Origin: Photobacterium phosphoreum
Lineage (GTDB): Bacteria; Pseudomonadota; Gammaproteobacteria; Enterobacterales; Vibrionaceae
Assembly: GCF_002954725.1 (NCBI RefSeq)
Contig: NZ_MSCQ01000001.1
Location: 1,239,641 to 1,303,640, forward strand
Length of the DNA stretch: 64,000 bases
Direction: 5' to 3'
A program made the position numbers and the translations under genes. Positions 7,943-16,433 of the stretch are shown piece by piece. Every line of letters starts with the position of its first letter. Position 1 is the stretch's first letter. The notes beneath the pieces were generated by a model. The model was not told the origin of the DNA and searched no databases. It saw only the letters and a list, made by a program, of their open reading frames with translations.

Positions 7943-7997
7943 TGAGTTGTGATTCACATAGAATGTTTTGCCATCAACAATGAAGGAGTAACACCCA

Positions 7998-8885
7998 ATG
8001 CACGCACGTGTTATAAAAGCATTAAGCTTATTACCTGCTGAATTGGCGTCAGCTTTAAAGCCTATTATCGAAGATTCAAATTTCGACTCAACGATCAGTC
8101 CTGAGCAATTCGAATGTTTATTATCAACAACGCAAATGACTGATACTGAACTTCGCTTGGCCCTCCTTCCTCTTGCTGCTGCTTATGCTGTTGTGCCTAT
8201 TTCTAATTTCTATGTTGGTGCCATTGTTCGTGGCACATCTGGCCGCTTATATTTTGGGGCTAACATGGAATTTGAAAACGCGAGCATGGCTTGTACTATT
8301 CATGCCGAGCAATCTGCCATTAGCCATGCATGGATCAAAGGTGAAGTCGGCATTAAAGATGTCACTATCAATTACAGCCCTTGTGGTCACTGTCGTCAGT
8401 TTATGAATGAATTAACATCGGCTAACGATATGATTATTCAACTGCCACAACGCGAACCAATGACATTGCAGCAATACTTACCTGATTCATTTGGTCCCCT
8501 TGATTTAGGCATTAAAGATGGCTTATTAAGTGACATTGATAATGGTATTAATATCGCAGAAGATTCAGATCTAGCTGCTTGTGCTTGTAAAGCAGCTAAT
8601 CGTTCACATGCACCTTATTCAAAAAACTTCAGTGGTGTGGCATTAAAAGCACAAGATGGTCGTCTTTTTGAAGGTATGTATGCAGAGAATGCGGCTTTCA
8701 ACCCTAGCCTACCGCCGTTGCAAGTTGCATTGATTAATATGAATATGTCTAATTATTCACTCGCTGAAATTGCAGAAGCAGCACTAGTAGAAAGTGCTGA
8801 AAGTAAAATTAGTCAATTAGCCCGTACGCAAGCATTATTAGAAGCACTTAATCCCGATATACAATTAACGTATGTTGCTTATTAA
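7998..8885 (+). CDS. cdd: Cytidine deaminase
   Basis: Converts cytidine and deoxycytidine to uridine and deoxyuridine in pyrimidine salvage. The 295 residues match the large, two-domain E. coli-type enzyme (294). The catalytic domain shows the zinc ligand and proton shuttle motif HAEQSA and the PCGHC zinc motif, and NMEFENASM in the substrate pocket. The C-terminal half is the degenerate second domain, including AANRSHAPYS. AAGGAG just before the ATG is a strong ribosome binding site. A CRP site lies upstream and a good terminator follows. Confidence 0.96.
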   Translation: MHARVIKALSLLPAELASALKPIIEDSNFDSTISPEQFECLLSTTQMTDTELRLALLPLAAAYAVVPISNFYVGAIVRGTSGRLYFGANMEFENASMACTIHAEQSAISHAWIKGEVGIKDVTINYSPCGHCRQFMNELTSANDMIIQLPQREPMTLQQYLPDSFGPLDLGIKDGLLSDIDNGINIAEDSDLAACACKAANRSHAPYSKNFSGVALKAQDGRLFEGMYAENAAFNPSLPPLQVALINMNMSNYSLAEIAEAALVESAESKISQLARTQALLEALNPDIQLTYVAY

Positions 8886-8913
8886 GTCAGCTATTGATTT
8901 AAAAATACTAAAG

Positions 8914-8938
8914 AGACCGCCTAAGTGGCGGTTTTTTA
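8914..8938 (+). terminator. Terminator of cdd
   Basis: ACCGCC (8916-8921), loop TAAGT, GGCGGT (8927-8932) and a run of six T form a compact Rho-independent terminator. Confidence 0.85.
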
Positions 8939-9011
8939 TTGTCTAAACTTGATCAATGTTGGCTATCAAACATCAAAAGCGTATCATCTCGCCACCTATT
9001 ATTAGAAGCCA

Positions 9012-9893
9012 ATGACAATGACTCAAACACATAACCCTTTGCGAGGCGCTGCATGGATGCTCACAGCTGGTCTCGCGTTTGCAATAGTAAACAGCTTAGC
9101 GCAGTACCTTAGTATCAAAATGCATGTTCCTTCCACGTCTGTTGCATTGATCCAATACTTTATTGCATTAATCGCAATGTTGCCTTGGCTACGCACATTA
9201 GGTATTCGACAATCGCTTAAAACCAATCACTTTTGGTTACACTGCTTACGGGTGTTTTTTGCGGTTATAGGTATTCAGTTATGGTTATGGGCATTGGCTT
9301 ACCCTGTTCCAATTTGGCAAGGTATTGCATTGCTGATGATTTCCCCGCTGTTTGCAACAATTGGTTCAGGGTTAATTCTAAAAGAAACCGTTGGTAAAGC
9401 GCGTTGGTTAGCAACGTTAGGTGGTTTTGTTGGTGCCATGATTATTCTTGAACCATGGTCTGAAGATTTTAACATCGCGACATTGTTGCCTGTAGGTGCT
9501 GCCTTTTTCTGGGCGGCTTATTCATTGATGGTGAAAAAACAATCAAGTAATGAATCACCAACCACGATTGTGATGTACCTGCTCATTCTAATGACACCGT
9601 TTAATCTTATTTTAGCTGCGCCTGACTTTACGATGCCAACAGTGAGTTTTAGCTGGTGGTTATTAATTATTGCGGGCTTATTAACAGGCTTAGCGCAATG
9701 GGCTATTGCCAAAGCATATGCAGTAGCTGATGCCTCGTTTGTACAGCCGTTTGACCATGCAAAATTACCACTAAACGTGTTAGGCGGTTGGCTAGTCTTT
9801 GGTTGGGCTCCACCGGGACGATTATGGCTTGGCGCGGGAATTATTATTCTCTCAGTCGCCTTTATCACCCATTGGGAAAACCGCAAAAAATAA
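9012..9893 (+). CDS. EamA/DMT-family transporter
   Basis: A 293-residue inner-membrane protein with about ten helices in two EamA repeats (roughly residues 10-140 and 150-285), the drug/metabolite transporter fold. The second repeat shows the typical GLAQWAIAKAYAVADASFVQPFDHAKLP segment (written here only to describe its place near residues 225-255) before the last two helices. Such carriers export or import amino acids, nucleosides or other small metabolites; the substrate cannot be read from the sequence. It is monocistronic, between the cdd terminator and its own hairpin. Confidence 0.85.
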   Translation: MTMTQTHNPLRGAAWMLTAGLAFAIVNSLAQYLSIKMHVPSTSVALIQYFIALIAMLPWLRTLGIRQSLKTNHFWLHCLRVFFAVIGIQLWLWALAYPVPIWQGIALLMISPLFATIGSGLILKETVGKARWLATLGGFVGAMIILEPWSEDFNIATLLPVGAAFFWAAYSLMVKKQSSNESPTTIVMYLLILMTPFNLILAAPDFTMPTVSFSWWLLIIAGLLTGLAQWAIAKAYAVADASFVQPFDHAKLPLNVLGGWLVFGWAPPGRLWLGAGIIILSVAFITHWENRKK

Positions 9894-9903
9894 CCTTTTT
9901 AAA

Positions 9904-9930
9904 GCCGCTTATGATAAGCGGTTTTTTATT
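9904..9930 (+). terminator. Terminator of the EamA transporter gene
   Basis: CCGCTT (9905-9910), loop ATGAT, AAGCGG (9916-9921) and a T6 run. It begins 11 bases after the stop codon. Confidence 0.85.
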
Positions 9931-9975
9931 ACCTCACGCTATGCTCACACTATGCTCACGCATTAATCACATCAA

Positions 9976-9991
9976 TAGCAAACGATTGCGC
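9976..9991. promoter_or_regulatory. PurR box upstream of purT
   Basis: TAGCAAACGATTGCGC matches the purine repressor operator ACGCAAACGTTTGCGT at 12 of 16 positions including the central GCAAACG and TTGCG. It is 68 bp before the purT start. The assignment rests on the match and on purT being a PurR target in E. coli. Confidence 0.75.
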
Positions 9992-10058
9992 AAATGCGGA
10001 AATAAGGTATTATTAGTTTTAGATTTCACCTTCTAATGACAAATCGTAAGGAATATCA

Positions 10059-11234
10059 ATGTTTGGTACAGCTACTTGTTCTGATGCAACCCGTGTATTA
10101 CTGCTTGGCTCTGGTGAGTTGGGTAAAGAAGTTGCTATTGAGTGTCAGCGCCTTGGCCTTGAAGTGATTGCCGTTGACCGTTATGAGAATGCGCCAGCGA
10201 TGCAGGTAGCACACCGTAGTCATGTGATTGATATGTTAGATGGCGATGCACTTAAACGTATCATTGCCCTTGAAAAGCCGCATTTTGTTGTGCCTGAAAT
10301 TGAAGCGATTGCTACTGATACTTTAGTTGAACTTGAAAGCCAAGGTGTGAATGTGGTGCCAACCGCAAACGCGACTAAATTAACCATGAACCGTGAAGGT
10401 ATTCGTCGTCTCGCTGCTGAAACATTAGCAATTCCAACCTCCCCTTACGAGTTTTCAGATCAATACGCTGATTTTGAAGCTTCTGTGCACCGCATTGGTA
10501 TGCCATGTGTGGTTAAGCCGATCATGAGTTCATCAGGTAAAGGTCAAAGCGTGATCAAAACCACAGCCGATATTGAATCAGCTTGGCAATATGCCCAAGA
10601 AGGTGGTCGCGCTGGTGCGGGTCGTGTGATTGTCGAAGGCTTTGTTGATTTTGACTACGAGATCACGTTACTCACAGTACGTGCAGTTGATGGTGTGCAT
10701 TTCTGTGCCCCAATTGGCCATCGCCAGCAAGATGGTGATTACCGTGAATCATGGCAGCCACAACAAATGTCTGCTGCTGCTCTAAAAGCCGCTGAGGACG
10801 TTGCTCAGAAGGTTGTGAATGAATTAGGCGGTTATGGCTTGTTTGGTGTAGAACTGTTTGTTAAGGGTGATACAGTGCTGTTCAGTGAGGTATCCCCTCG
10901 CCCACACGATACGGGTATGGTGACACTGATCTCTCAAGAGTTATCAGAATTTGCATTGCATGTCCGTGCTTTTCTAGGAATGTCGATTGGAAATATTACT
11001 CACTATGGCGCATCTGCATCTGCGGTTATTCTTGCCGAAGGTATTTCTACCAATATTCGTTTTGATAATCTTACCACTGCGTTATCGCGCCCACAAACTC
11101 AAGTAAGACTGTTTGGAAAGCCAGAAATCAATGGCCGCCGTCGTCTTGGGGTTGCGCTTACACGCCGTGATGACATTGACACAGCCGTCACTGATGCCAT
11201 TGCTACAGCAGCAGACATTAAAGTCATTCTATAG
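10059..11234 (+). CDS. purT: Formate-dependent phosphoribosylglycinamide formyltransferase (GAR transformylase 2)
   Basis: Makes formyl-GAR from GAR, formate and ATP, the third step of purine synthesis, without needing formyl-folate. The 391 residues match E. coli PurT (392). This is an ATP-grasp enzyme: an N-terminal Rossmann-like domain ([14 protein letters not shown], residues 11-24), a central ATP-binding part ([14 protein letters not shown] with the P-loop-like turn, then [13 protein letters not shown]), and metal-binding Glu residues near [11 protein letters not shown] and [13 protein letters not shown] PurR box lies upstream and a terminator follows. Confidence 0.96.
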   Translation: MFGTATCSDATRVLLLGSGELGKEVAIECQRLGLEVIAVDRYENAPAMQVAHRSHVIDMLDGDALKRIIALEKPHFVVPEIEAIATDTLVELESQGVNVVPTANATKLTMNREGIRRLAAETLAIPTSPYEFSDQYADFEASVHRIGMPCVVKPIMSSSGKGQSVIKTTADIESAWQYAQEGGRAGAGRVIVEGFVDFDYEITLLTVRAVDGVHFCAPIGHRQQDGDYRESWQPQQMSAAALKAAEDVAQKVVNELGGYGLFGVELFVKGDTVLFSEVSPRPHDTGMVTLISQELSEFALHVRAFLGMSIGNITHYGASASAVILAEGISTNIRFDNLTTALSRPQTQVRLFGKPEINGRRRLGVALTRRDDIDTAVTDAIATAADIKVIL

Positions 11235-11269
11235 CCTTAGCAGCGCAATAAAGACAACAAATCAAAACA

Positions 11270-11300
11270 ACAAAGGCGTCATCATAACGCCTTTTTTTTC
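11270..11300 (+). terminator. Terminator of purT
   Basis: AAAGGCGT (11272-11279) and ACGCCTTT (11287-11294) form an 8-bp stem followed by more T. It faces the convergent tpm gene and may serve both directions. Confidence 0.8.
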
Positions 11301-11321
11301 ATCTACCTTATTTCAAGCCAA

Positions 11322-11960
11322 TTAGACTTCAATCAGCCACACTTCTTCAGCGAAATGCTCAACACCACGTTGACGACGAGGGTGAGTTTCATCCGCTTCA
11401 TCTCGTTCTAAATGGGTGATCTTACAACCACTGAATAACATCTCTATTTCAGCCTTAGGCACTGAGAACGGAGGCCCGTCCATTTGTGATTGTGGATAAT
11501 CTAAGGTTACTAATAAAATACGTCCACCAGGCTTCATCAACTGCAATAAACGCTCAACATAACGTTCACGCATTGATTGCGGCATTGCGATTAATGCAGC
11601 GCGATCATACACCACATCAACGGGCTCAACAGGAACAGTAAAATAATCACCTTGGTAAATGGTTATTTCATCAAACGAATACACATGTTCACAGCCGATC
11701 CCTGTCACCAATGGCGTATAGAGGTTTTCTGCAAAGAATGCTTTGACGGCGATATCACTTAGCTCAATGCCGACAACATTATTATGACGCGCTGCGAGCC
11801 ATACCAAATCTTCTGATTTACCGCACATCGGCACTAATACTCGATCATCGCGTTGAGCATTAACACGAGGCCAGTATTTTATTAATAATGGATTAACGTC
11901 GGTTAAGTGAAAACCAATCCGATCTTCAGCCCAACGGCTATGCCAAAATTCAGCGTCCAT
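11322..11960 (-). CDS. tpm: Thiopurine S-methyltransferase family protein
   Basis: A SAM-dependent methyltransferase of 212 residues. The start MDAEFWHSRWAEDRIGFH is the hallmark of bacterial Tpm, followed by motif I as VPMCGKSEDLVWLA, then GIELSDIAV, DRAALIAMP and a C-terminal block with PRRQRGVEH. Family members methylate thiopurines and, in several bacteria, selenium and tellurium oxyanions to volatile forms; the natural substrate is uncertain. The gene is monocistronic and convergent with purT. Confidence 0.93.
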   Translation of the reverse strand: MDAEFWHSRWAEDRIGFHLTDVNPLLIKYWPRVNAQRDDRVLVPMCGKSEDLVWLAARHNNVVGIELSDIAVKAFFAENLYTPLVTGIGCEHVYSFDEITIYQGDYFTVPVEPVDVVYDRAALIAMPQSMRERYVERLLQLMKPGGRILLVTLDYPQSQMDGPPFSVPKAEIEMLFSGCKITHLERDEADETHPRRQRGVEHFAEEVWLIEV

Positions 11961-12039
11961 GAATTACCTTTTTTATTATGTTCTCTAATTTGGCGTTAGT
12001 TGACCATAACTCGGTATTAATACTCAAGGGTTAAGTGTA

Positions 12040-12129
12040 GGTAAAGCAGGAAGAGTAGGAAGTACAGGAAGTACAGGAAGTACAGGTAAACAAGGTAAAC
12101 AAGGCAAACAAGGCAAACAAGGCAAATAT
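12040..12129 (+). repeat. 9-bp minisatellite, ten units, reading as Gly-X-Y
   Basis: Ten consecutive 9-mers: GGTAAAGCA, GGAAGAGTA, three GGAAGTACA, two GGTAAACAA, two GGCAAACAA and a final GGCAAATAT. In one frame every third codon is Gly (units GKA, GRV, GST, GKQ), as in collagen-like proteins, and the frame stays open to a stop at about 12144. Upstream it is open only back to a stop near 12007, without ATG, GTG or TTG in frame. So it is either an unstable noncoding repeat or the relic of a collagen-like coding stretch. Confidence 0.75.
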
Positions 12130-12153
12130 ACCACTTCACAGTAATCAACAAAA

Positions 12154-12180
12154 AAGGGATGCCGCAGCATCCCCTTTTTA
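12154..12180. terminator. Bidirectional terminator hairpin
   Basis: GGGATGC (12156-12162), loop CGCA, GCATCCC (12167-12173), with A6 before and T5 after. It could end transcripts coming from the 12269-12562 gene on the minus strand and from the repeat side on the plus strand. Confidence 0.75.
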
Positions 12181-12268
12181 TTGACCACGCTGAGATAGCT
12201 AGATCAAAAATCTGTTTTTCAATTTTTCTATCGGAGAGTCATTGAATAACGATTGGAAGCCACTCAGG

Positions 12269-12562
12269 TTATGAAATTCTGAATAGTTTAATCGAATCAC
12301 GACGAACCGTTACACCACGGAAAGTTACTGGCTCTAACAACGTCATTAGTTGCTTAGAAACAAAAAACTTACCGCCATAGCTACGATCACCGCCACGATT
12401 AACCCAATCAGCAAATTCATCAGCCAGACTGAACATTGAGTTACCGACTAATAAAACTAGAACTTTAGCCACTTCGCTATCGTTCTGACGGTTAAACTCT
12501 GCGTCACGAACTTTTTTACGATATTCGTCGACAATTCTTTCAAGGCACTCAAATCTGCTCAT
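12269..12562 (-). CDS. Small conserved-looking protein of unknown function
   Basis: A soluble protein of about 97 residues beginning MSRFECLERIVDEYRKKV; an in-frame ATG at 12604 would add 14 residues that do not look protein-like. The first half is a charged helix (residues 5-30), followed by VLVLLVGNSMFSLADEFADW and a basic C-terminal stretch. There is no signal peptide or clear motif. I do not recognise the family. It stands alone between divergent ygbA and a terminator. Confidence 0.6.
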   Translation of the reverse strand: MSRFECLERIVDEYRKKVRDAEFNRQNDSEVAKVLVLLVGNSMFSLADEFADWVNRGGDRSYGGKFFVSKQLMTLLEPVTFRGVTVRRDSIKLFRIS

Positions 12563-12733
12563 ATACACCACCATAAAAATCGAGGCGTGGATACTACTGC
12601 TCAACTCTCGTTAAATCAAGCCATCTCGGCATGTTTCTTGTGTTTCATCATTAAATTTTGCATTTTAATAACATTATTAATACTAATTGACTAAAACAAT
12701 CTGTCTTTATCTTCATATTTTGTCATTTTGATA

Positions 12734-12756
12734 AAGTTTTATTTAAAATACATCTT
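12734..12756. promoter_or_regulatory. NsrR operator upstream of ygbA
   Basis: AAGTTTTATTT-A-AAATACATCTT is an 11-1-11 dyad. The right half matches the NsrR half-site AAATGCATCTT at 10 of 11 positions, the left half at 8 of 11. It ends 45 bp before the ygbA start, a position where a repressor would block the promoter. NsrR is the nitric oxide-sensing repressor, and E. coli ygbA is a known member of its regulon. Confidence 0.7.
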
Positions 12757-12801
12757 TATCCGCGCTAGAATAATTCCTTTTACTCATATCGGTAATAAAA
12801 C

Positions 12802-13209
12802 ATGGATAAGGACGCTAACTTTCATCTCTTGGGTCAACTAAATACTGAATTTAACACCATAACGGCAATGATAGATCTTTATTGCTTACACCATCACCAA
12901 CCCAATACTGGTAAATTTCAGCGCTGTGCTGATTGTGAACAATTTAGAGCCTACGTTAAACAACGTCTCGACCGCTGTCCTTATGGTGAAAAAAAACCGA
13001 GTTGTAAACAGTGCCCTATTCATTGCTATAAGTCACAACAAAAGCTTAATTCACAAACAATCATGCGCTATTCTGGCCCTAAAATGCTAGTTAAACATCC
13101 TATTATGGCGATTAGGCACTTAATTCATGATAAACGAGCAGTACCAGAAAGAAACAAACAAATGACATCTAATTACAAAACGAGAAAAGCATTAGTAAAC
13201 AAGATATAA
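12802..13209 (+). CDS. ygbA: YgbA-family nitrosative-stress protein
   Basis: A small cytosolic protein (135 residues) with a conserved cysteine pattern: CADC, then RCPYG, then CKQCPIHCY, and a basic C-terminal half with RYSGPKML and HPIMAIRHLIHD. This fits the 'nitrous oxide-stimulated promoter' family (YgbA). The cysteines suggest metal binding. The family is induced by nitric oxide; its role in recovery from nitrosative stress is only partly known. An NsrR operator in front of the gene agrees with this. Confidence 0.85.
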   Translation: MDKDANFHLLGQLNTEFNTITAMIDLYCLHHHQPNTGKFQRCADCEQFRAYVKQRLDRCPYGEKKPSCKQCPIHCYKSQQKLNSQTIMRYSGPKMLVKHPIMAIRHLIHDKRAVPERNKQMTSNYKTRKALVNKI

Positions 13210-13215
13210 TAAATA

Positions 13216-13252
13216 AAAGCTGCTTAATGATAGTCTTATCGTAAGCTGTTTT
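13216..13252. terminator. Hairpin between convergent ygbA and a lipoprotein gene
   Basis: GCTTAATGATA (13222-13232) and TATCGTAAGC (13237-13246) pair with one bulge around a GTCT loop, and flanking AAAA/TTTT extends the stem. It probably ends transcription from both sides. Confidence 0.6.
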
Positions 13253-13619
13253 AGTTACGGTAAAAATCAATCACTTCAATTTTTACTGGTGTATTCTTTT
13301 TGGTTAGTTCAACGGTAAATTGATCTTCATCAACCACTTTTGCATCTTTTGCCCCTTCACCAACAACACTCACTCCTTCAATTTTGGTGTACAGTTTACT
13401 GTAATCATAGTGCATAGTGACCGTAACTTTGGTCGGTGCTGTCGTTGATAATTCAAAGGTACAAATACCTGTTGGGCAAAATACATCAATATCATCAGGT
13501 GATGTGACTGACACCGTATCAACGTTTTTAACAGGTGTCGCTGTAACTGTTGCTTCACTACATCCAGCTAATAGCATTGTAGCCGCGACCACAAGAAAAC
13601 CTAATTGACTTTTTTTCAC
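13251..13619 (-). CDS. Predicted small lipoprotein, unknown function
   Basis: A 122-residue exported protein. The N terminus MKKSQLGFLVVAATMLLAGCSEA is a lipoprotein signal with lipobox LAGC (Cys20), so the mature protein is membrane-anchored. The rest is rich in Thr and Val with beta-strand-like alternation (about residues 50-120), suggesting one small beta domain; it has a CPTGIC pair. I do not recognise a family. The gene stands alone. Confidence 0.7.
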   Translation of the reverse strand: MKKSQLGFLVVAATMLLAGCSEATVTATPVKNVDTVSVTSPDDIDVFCPTGICTFELSTTAPTKVTVTMHYDYSKLYTKIEGVSVVGEGAKDAKVVDEDQFTVELTKKNTPVKIEVIDFYRN

Positions 13620-13694
13620 CGATTCATCCTCGTTTAATTTTATATGCTGTGATACCTATTTAAGGTAAAGAATTCACACCATTGATTGTATTTT

Positions 13695-14384
13695 TTATTG
13701 GCCTAATGCCTGAATTTCATCAACCGTTAAATAGCGCCATTGGCCTTCGTTAACATCTAATGTCACGCAACCAATAGCCTCGCGATGTAAGCCTACAACT
13801 TTATTTCCAATGCTTGCAAACATCCGTTTTACTTGATGAAATTTACCTTCAGTAATCGTTAATAACACTTGTTTATCATTAACAATTATTAACGTTGCAG
13901 GGGCTGTCAGTTGTGTTTCGCCTTGCAACTTAATACCTTGAGCAAACAACGGTATTGCACTTTCGTCAATCGATTGACGCAATTGAACGCGATAGACTTT
14001 AGGGCATAATTTATTGGGAGAAGTAATATTAAATGACCATCGACCATCATCGGTGATCAGCACTAACCCTGTTGTATCAGCATCTAGCCGGCCCACAATA
14101 TGTAATTCTTGTGGGCGTTCTATATCAATGTAATTGAACAACGATGGGTACACTTCATCAATATTAGAACAAATTGTCTGTGCGGGTTTATGCATTAATA
14201 GATAACGAAATGGACGTGGATAAAGACGCTCACCATTCAATGCCACATCATTATTCTCATGTACTTGAGTGGCAATGTCGGTAATCACTTCACCATTAAC
14301 CGTTACATCACCTTGAGTAATAAAGGTAATGGCTTGCGTTTTCGTGAAGGCGGTACTTTTACAAACAAATTTATCAAGCCGCAT
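13695..14384 (-). CDS. rsuA: 16S rRNA pseudouridine(516) synthase
   Basis: Makes pseudouridine 516 in 16S rRNA. The 229 residues match E. coli RsuA (231). An S4 RNA-binding domain (about 1-58, MRLDKFVCKSTAF... with VTVNGEVI) is followed by the catalytic domain with the signature GRLDADTTGLVLITDDG, whose Asp is the catalytic residue, then KVYRV and GKFHQVKRMFA. The family has several related paralogues (RluB, E, F); the N-terminal sequence and the RITSP-like ITSPNK block favour RsuA. The next gene upstream on the same strand (PhzF-like) is 120 bp away. Confidence 0.88.
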   Translation of the reverse strand: MRLDKFVCKSTAFTKTQAITFITQGDVTVNGEVITDIATQVHENNDVALNGERLYPRPFRYLLMHKPAQTICSNIDEVYPSLFNYIDIERPQELHIVGRLDADTTGLVLITDDGRWSFNITSPNKLCPKVYRVQLRQSIDESAIPLFAQGIKLQGETQLTAPATLIIVNDKQVLLTITEGKFHQVKRMFASIGNKVVGLHREAIGCVTLDVNEGQWRYLTVDEIQALGQ

Positions 14385-14503
14385 AAAAACATCGCTATTT
14401 TTAAAGCGATTATTATCCTTGTCCGTCAGTAATAAGCAACACTTACCCCTATATTTAGCAGATCAACCAGCTATCTCGCCTCATAACCATCAAAATAATA
14501 CTG

Positions 14504-15307
14504 TTACACCAACATAGTACCTTTTAATACGGTTACAGCTTGACCACTCAGCATAACGCGCTGATTACCCAATAGTTCAACCTTAACTTCACCACCTCGA
14601 GATGATGCTTGGTAGCCTGTCAATCGGGTTTTATTTCGCTTATTCCCCCAAAAAACGGCTAATCCACAATGCGCAGCTCCCGTTACAGGATCTTCATTAA
14701 TCCCGACCCAAGGCCCAAAGTGACGAGAGATGAAATCAGTCGTATCCTGCATTGACGGTGAGGTAACGACCACGGCTGATAACCCTGTCACACTGTTCAA
14801 TCCATCAAAATTAGGGGTTAATGCCAGTAAATCGACTTCATGAGCAATCTCAATTAATGCTTTACCATTAAAAAAATGACTACTTAGCACTTGGTCTGGT
14901 GCTAACCCTAAGTGAGTCAATAATGCTGATGTCGGGGTAAAAGTTGAATCAATTTTTGCGGCAGGAAAATTCATATCAATACCAGTGGCAGTGATCGTTA
15001 CCACCAGCTCTCCTGATAATGTATGAAAAACCAGTTGTTCGCCCTGTTGAACGTTATAGTGCTGCTGAAGAATATGTGCAACAGCCAATGTACCATGGCC
15101 GCATAACTTCACTTCAACTGTTGGCGTAAACCAGCGTAGGTTAAAGTCATCAAGAGATAAAAAAGCCGTTTCTGGCAATGCCATTTCAGCAGCAATTGAT
15201 AACATTAAGTCATCATTAAGTGCTGTATCAGTAATACATACACCAGCAGGATTGCCTTTAAAAGGCTCTGATGTAAAAGCATCAACTTGATAAATTTCGA
15301 GTTCCAT
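14504..15307 (-). CDS. PhzF-family isomerase/epimerase-like protein
   Basis: A 267-residue protein of the PhzF/diaminopimelate-epimerase fold. It shows FKGNPAGVC near the start, the conserved LPETAFL, the WFTPTVEVKLCGHGTLA block (Glu-, His- and Gly-rich active-site region) and EDPVTGAAHCGLA at the end, which are family signatures. PhzF acts in phenazine synthesis, but no other phenazine genes are near, so this is one of the common stand-alone homologues of unknown substrate. AAGGA precedes the ATG. Confidence 0.88.
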   Translation of the reverse strand: MELEIYQVDAFTSEPFKGNPAGVCITDTALNDDLMLSIAAEMALPETAFLSLDDFNLRWFTPTVEVKLCGHGTLAVAHILQQHYNVQQGEQLVFHTLSGELVVTITATGIDMNFPAAKIDSTFTPTSALLTHLGLAPDQVLSSHFFNGKALIEIAHEVDLLALTPNFDGLNSVTGLSAVVVTSPSMQDTTDFISRHFGPWVGINEDPVTGAAHCGLAVFWGNKRNKTRLTGYQASSRGGEVKVELLGNQRVMLSGQAVTVLKGTMLV

Positions 15308-15548
15308 ACGTTATCCTTAACTAAAGCAATTAGCGTACTACTACACCAGAAAAATCATCTAATAGCTACCAAGCTAAACAACTCACATTTTATTCTCAAG
15401 CAGAATAAATCACGATCTACTTCAATAATTTTATTAATTTATTAAATATTGTTTGTTGCATTAGTAAAGCTAGGCTAATATCGCGCAACTTTGGTAATAG
15501 AACCATTACCATAATCAAGATAATCTCTTTATAATCATTAGGTTAACA

Positions 15549-16334
15549 ATGTCTTATAACGCTTTATACACTGATTTATCTGGCTACTATGATTTAATGT
15601 GTGCTGATATCGATTACCAAGAACAAAGTAATTGTATCCGTAGACTCCACCAGCTATTCGGCAATCAAGGTACTCATTATCTGGATCTTGCTTGTGGTAC
15701 TGGTCCTCATGTTGAACATTTTATTGGTTATGGTTATCAAGCGAGCGGCTTAGACATTAATCAGCCGATGCTAAATATTGCTCAACAACGCTGCCCACAA
15801 GCGACTTTTGTTCAACACGACATGTGTAATTTTACTGTCGATACACCATTAGATTTAATTACCTGTTTCTTATATTCATTGCACTACAACGCTAATATCG
15901 AAAAACTGATGCAATGTATTGAAAGTGCCTTTAATGCATTAAGTAAAGACGGTGTTTTCTGTTTCAATGCCGTCGATAAAGATAAAATCGACAATAGCTC
16001 TTTTGTGCGCCATACCACTGAGTTTGAAGATAGCCACTTTATGTTCCAATCAGGTTGGCACTACAGCGGTAATGGTGAAAACCAACAATTACAGCTGCAG
16101 ATTGAAAAAACATGTGACAATGTAACGCAATCTTGGCGTGATAATCACCCTATGGTGGCGATCAATTTTGCTCAACTACAGCAATTACTAACGCCATTTT
16201 TTGATGTCACTATGTTTGAACATAGCTACGATAAAATCGTACCTTGGAATGGTCAATCAGGTAATGCTATTTTTGTTTGTGTAAAAAAAGAAAATACTAT
16301 TATCAACCACGTTATCGACCAACAAGCCGCATAA
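15549..16334 (+). CDS. Class I SAM-dependent methyltransferase
   Basis: A cytosolic methyltransferase of 261 residues. Motif I is LDLACGTGPHVEHF (about residues 46-59), followed by GLDINQPML (acidic loop binding the ribose), and LDLITCFLYSLHYN, typical of the Rossmann-like methyltransferase domain (residues 10-140). The C-terminal part (about 150-255) is beta-rich and probably gives substrate specificity. The substrate cannot be deduced. The gene is monocistronic with a perfect palindromic terminator. Confidence 0.8.
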   Translation: MSYNALYTDLSGYYDLMCADIDYQEQSNCIRRLHQLFGNQGTHYLDLACGTGPHVEHFIGYGYQASGLDINQPMLNIAQQRCPQATFVQHDMCNFTVDTPLDLITCFLYSLHYNANIEKLMQCIESAFNALSKDGVFCFNAVDKDKIDNSSFVRHTTEFEDSHFMFQSGWHYSGNGENQQLQLQIEKTCDNVTQSWRDNHPMVAINFAQLQQLLTPFFDVTMFEHSYDKIVPWNGQSGNAIFVCVKKENTIINHVIDQQAA

Positions 16335-16372
16335 AAAAAGCCTCGATCAATATATTGATCGAGGCTTCTCTG
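16335..16372. terminator. Perfect 26-bp palindrome, terminator between convergent genes
   Basis: 16340-16365 is a perfect palindrome, with arms of GCCTCGATCAATA. It follows A7 and is followed by TTCTC. It lies between the methyltransferase gene and the convergent HPF-like gene and can end both transcripts. Confidence 0.8.
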
Positions 16373-16433
16373 CTTAACGAATAATATCAGTCTAATACGG
16401 TGCCGCTATAACACCGTATTTAGCGAACGACTA

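Larger units (their letters stand above)
11961..12268. other. Intergenic region between tpm and 12269-12562
   Basis: Apart from the upstream side of tpm, this 308-bp stretch holds the 9-bp tandem repeat array (12040-12129) and a strong hairpin (12154-12180), both listed separately. No ordinary gene is visible. Confidence 0.6.

Noticed and set aside
7945..7960. Second CRP site before cdd
   Set aside because: TGTGATTCACA has both half-sites but the spacing is far too short.
12040..12129. CRISPR array
   Set aside because: Units are 9 bp and contiguous without spacers.
12007..12144. Collagen-like peptide encoded by the 9-bp repeats
   Set aside because: No ATG, GTG or TTG in frame and no ribosome binding site; kept as a repeat and a finding, not as a gene.
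13417..13608. Antisense open frame within the lipoprotein gene
   Set aside because: Shadow of the 13251-13619 gene; no ribosome binding site or protein-like features.
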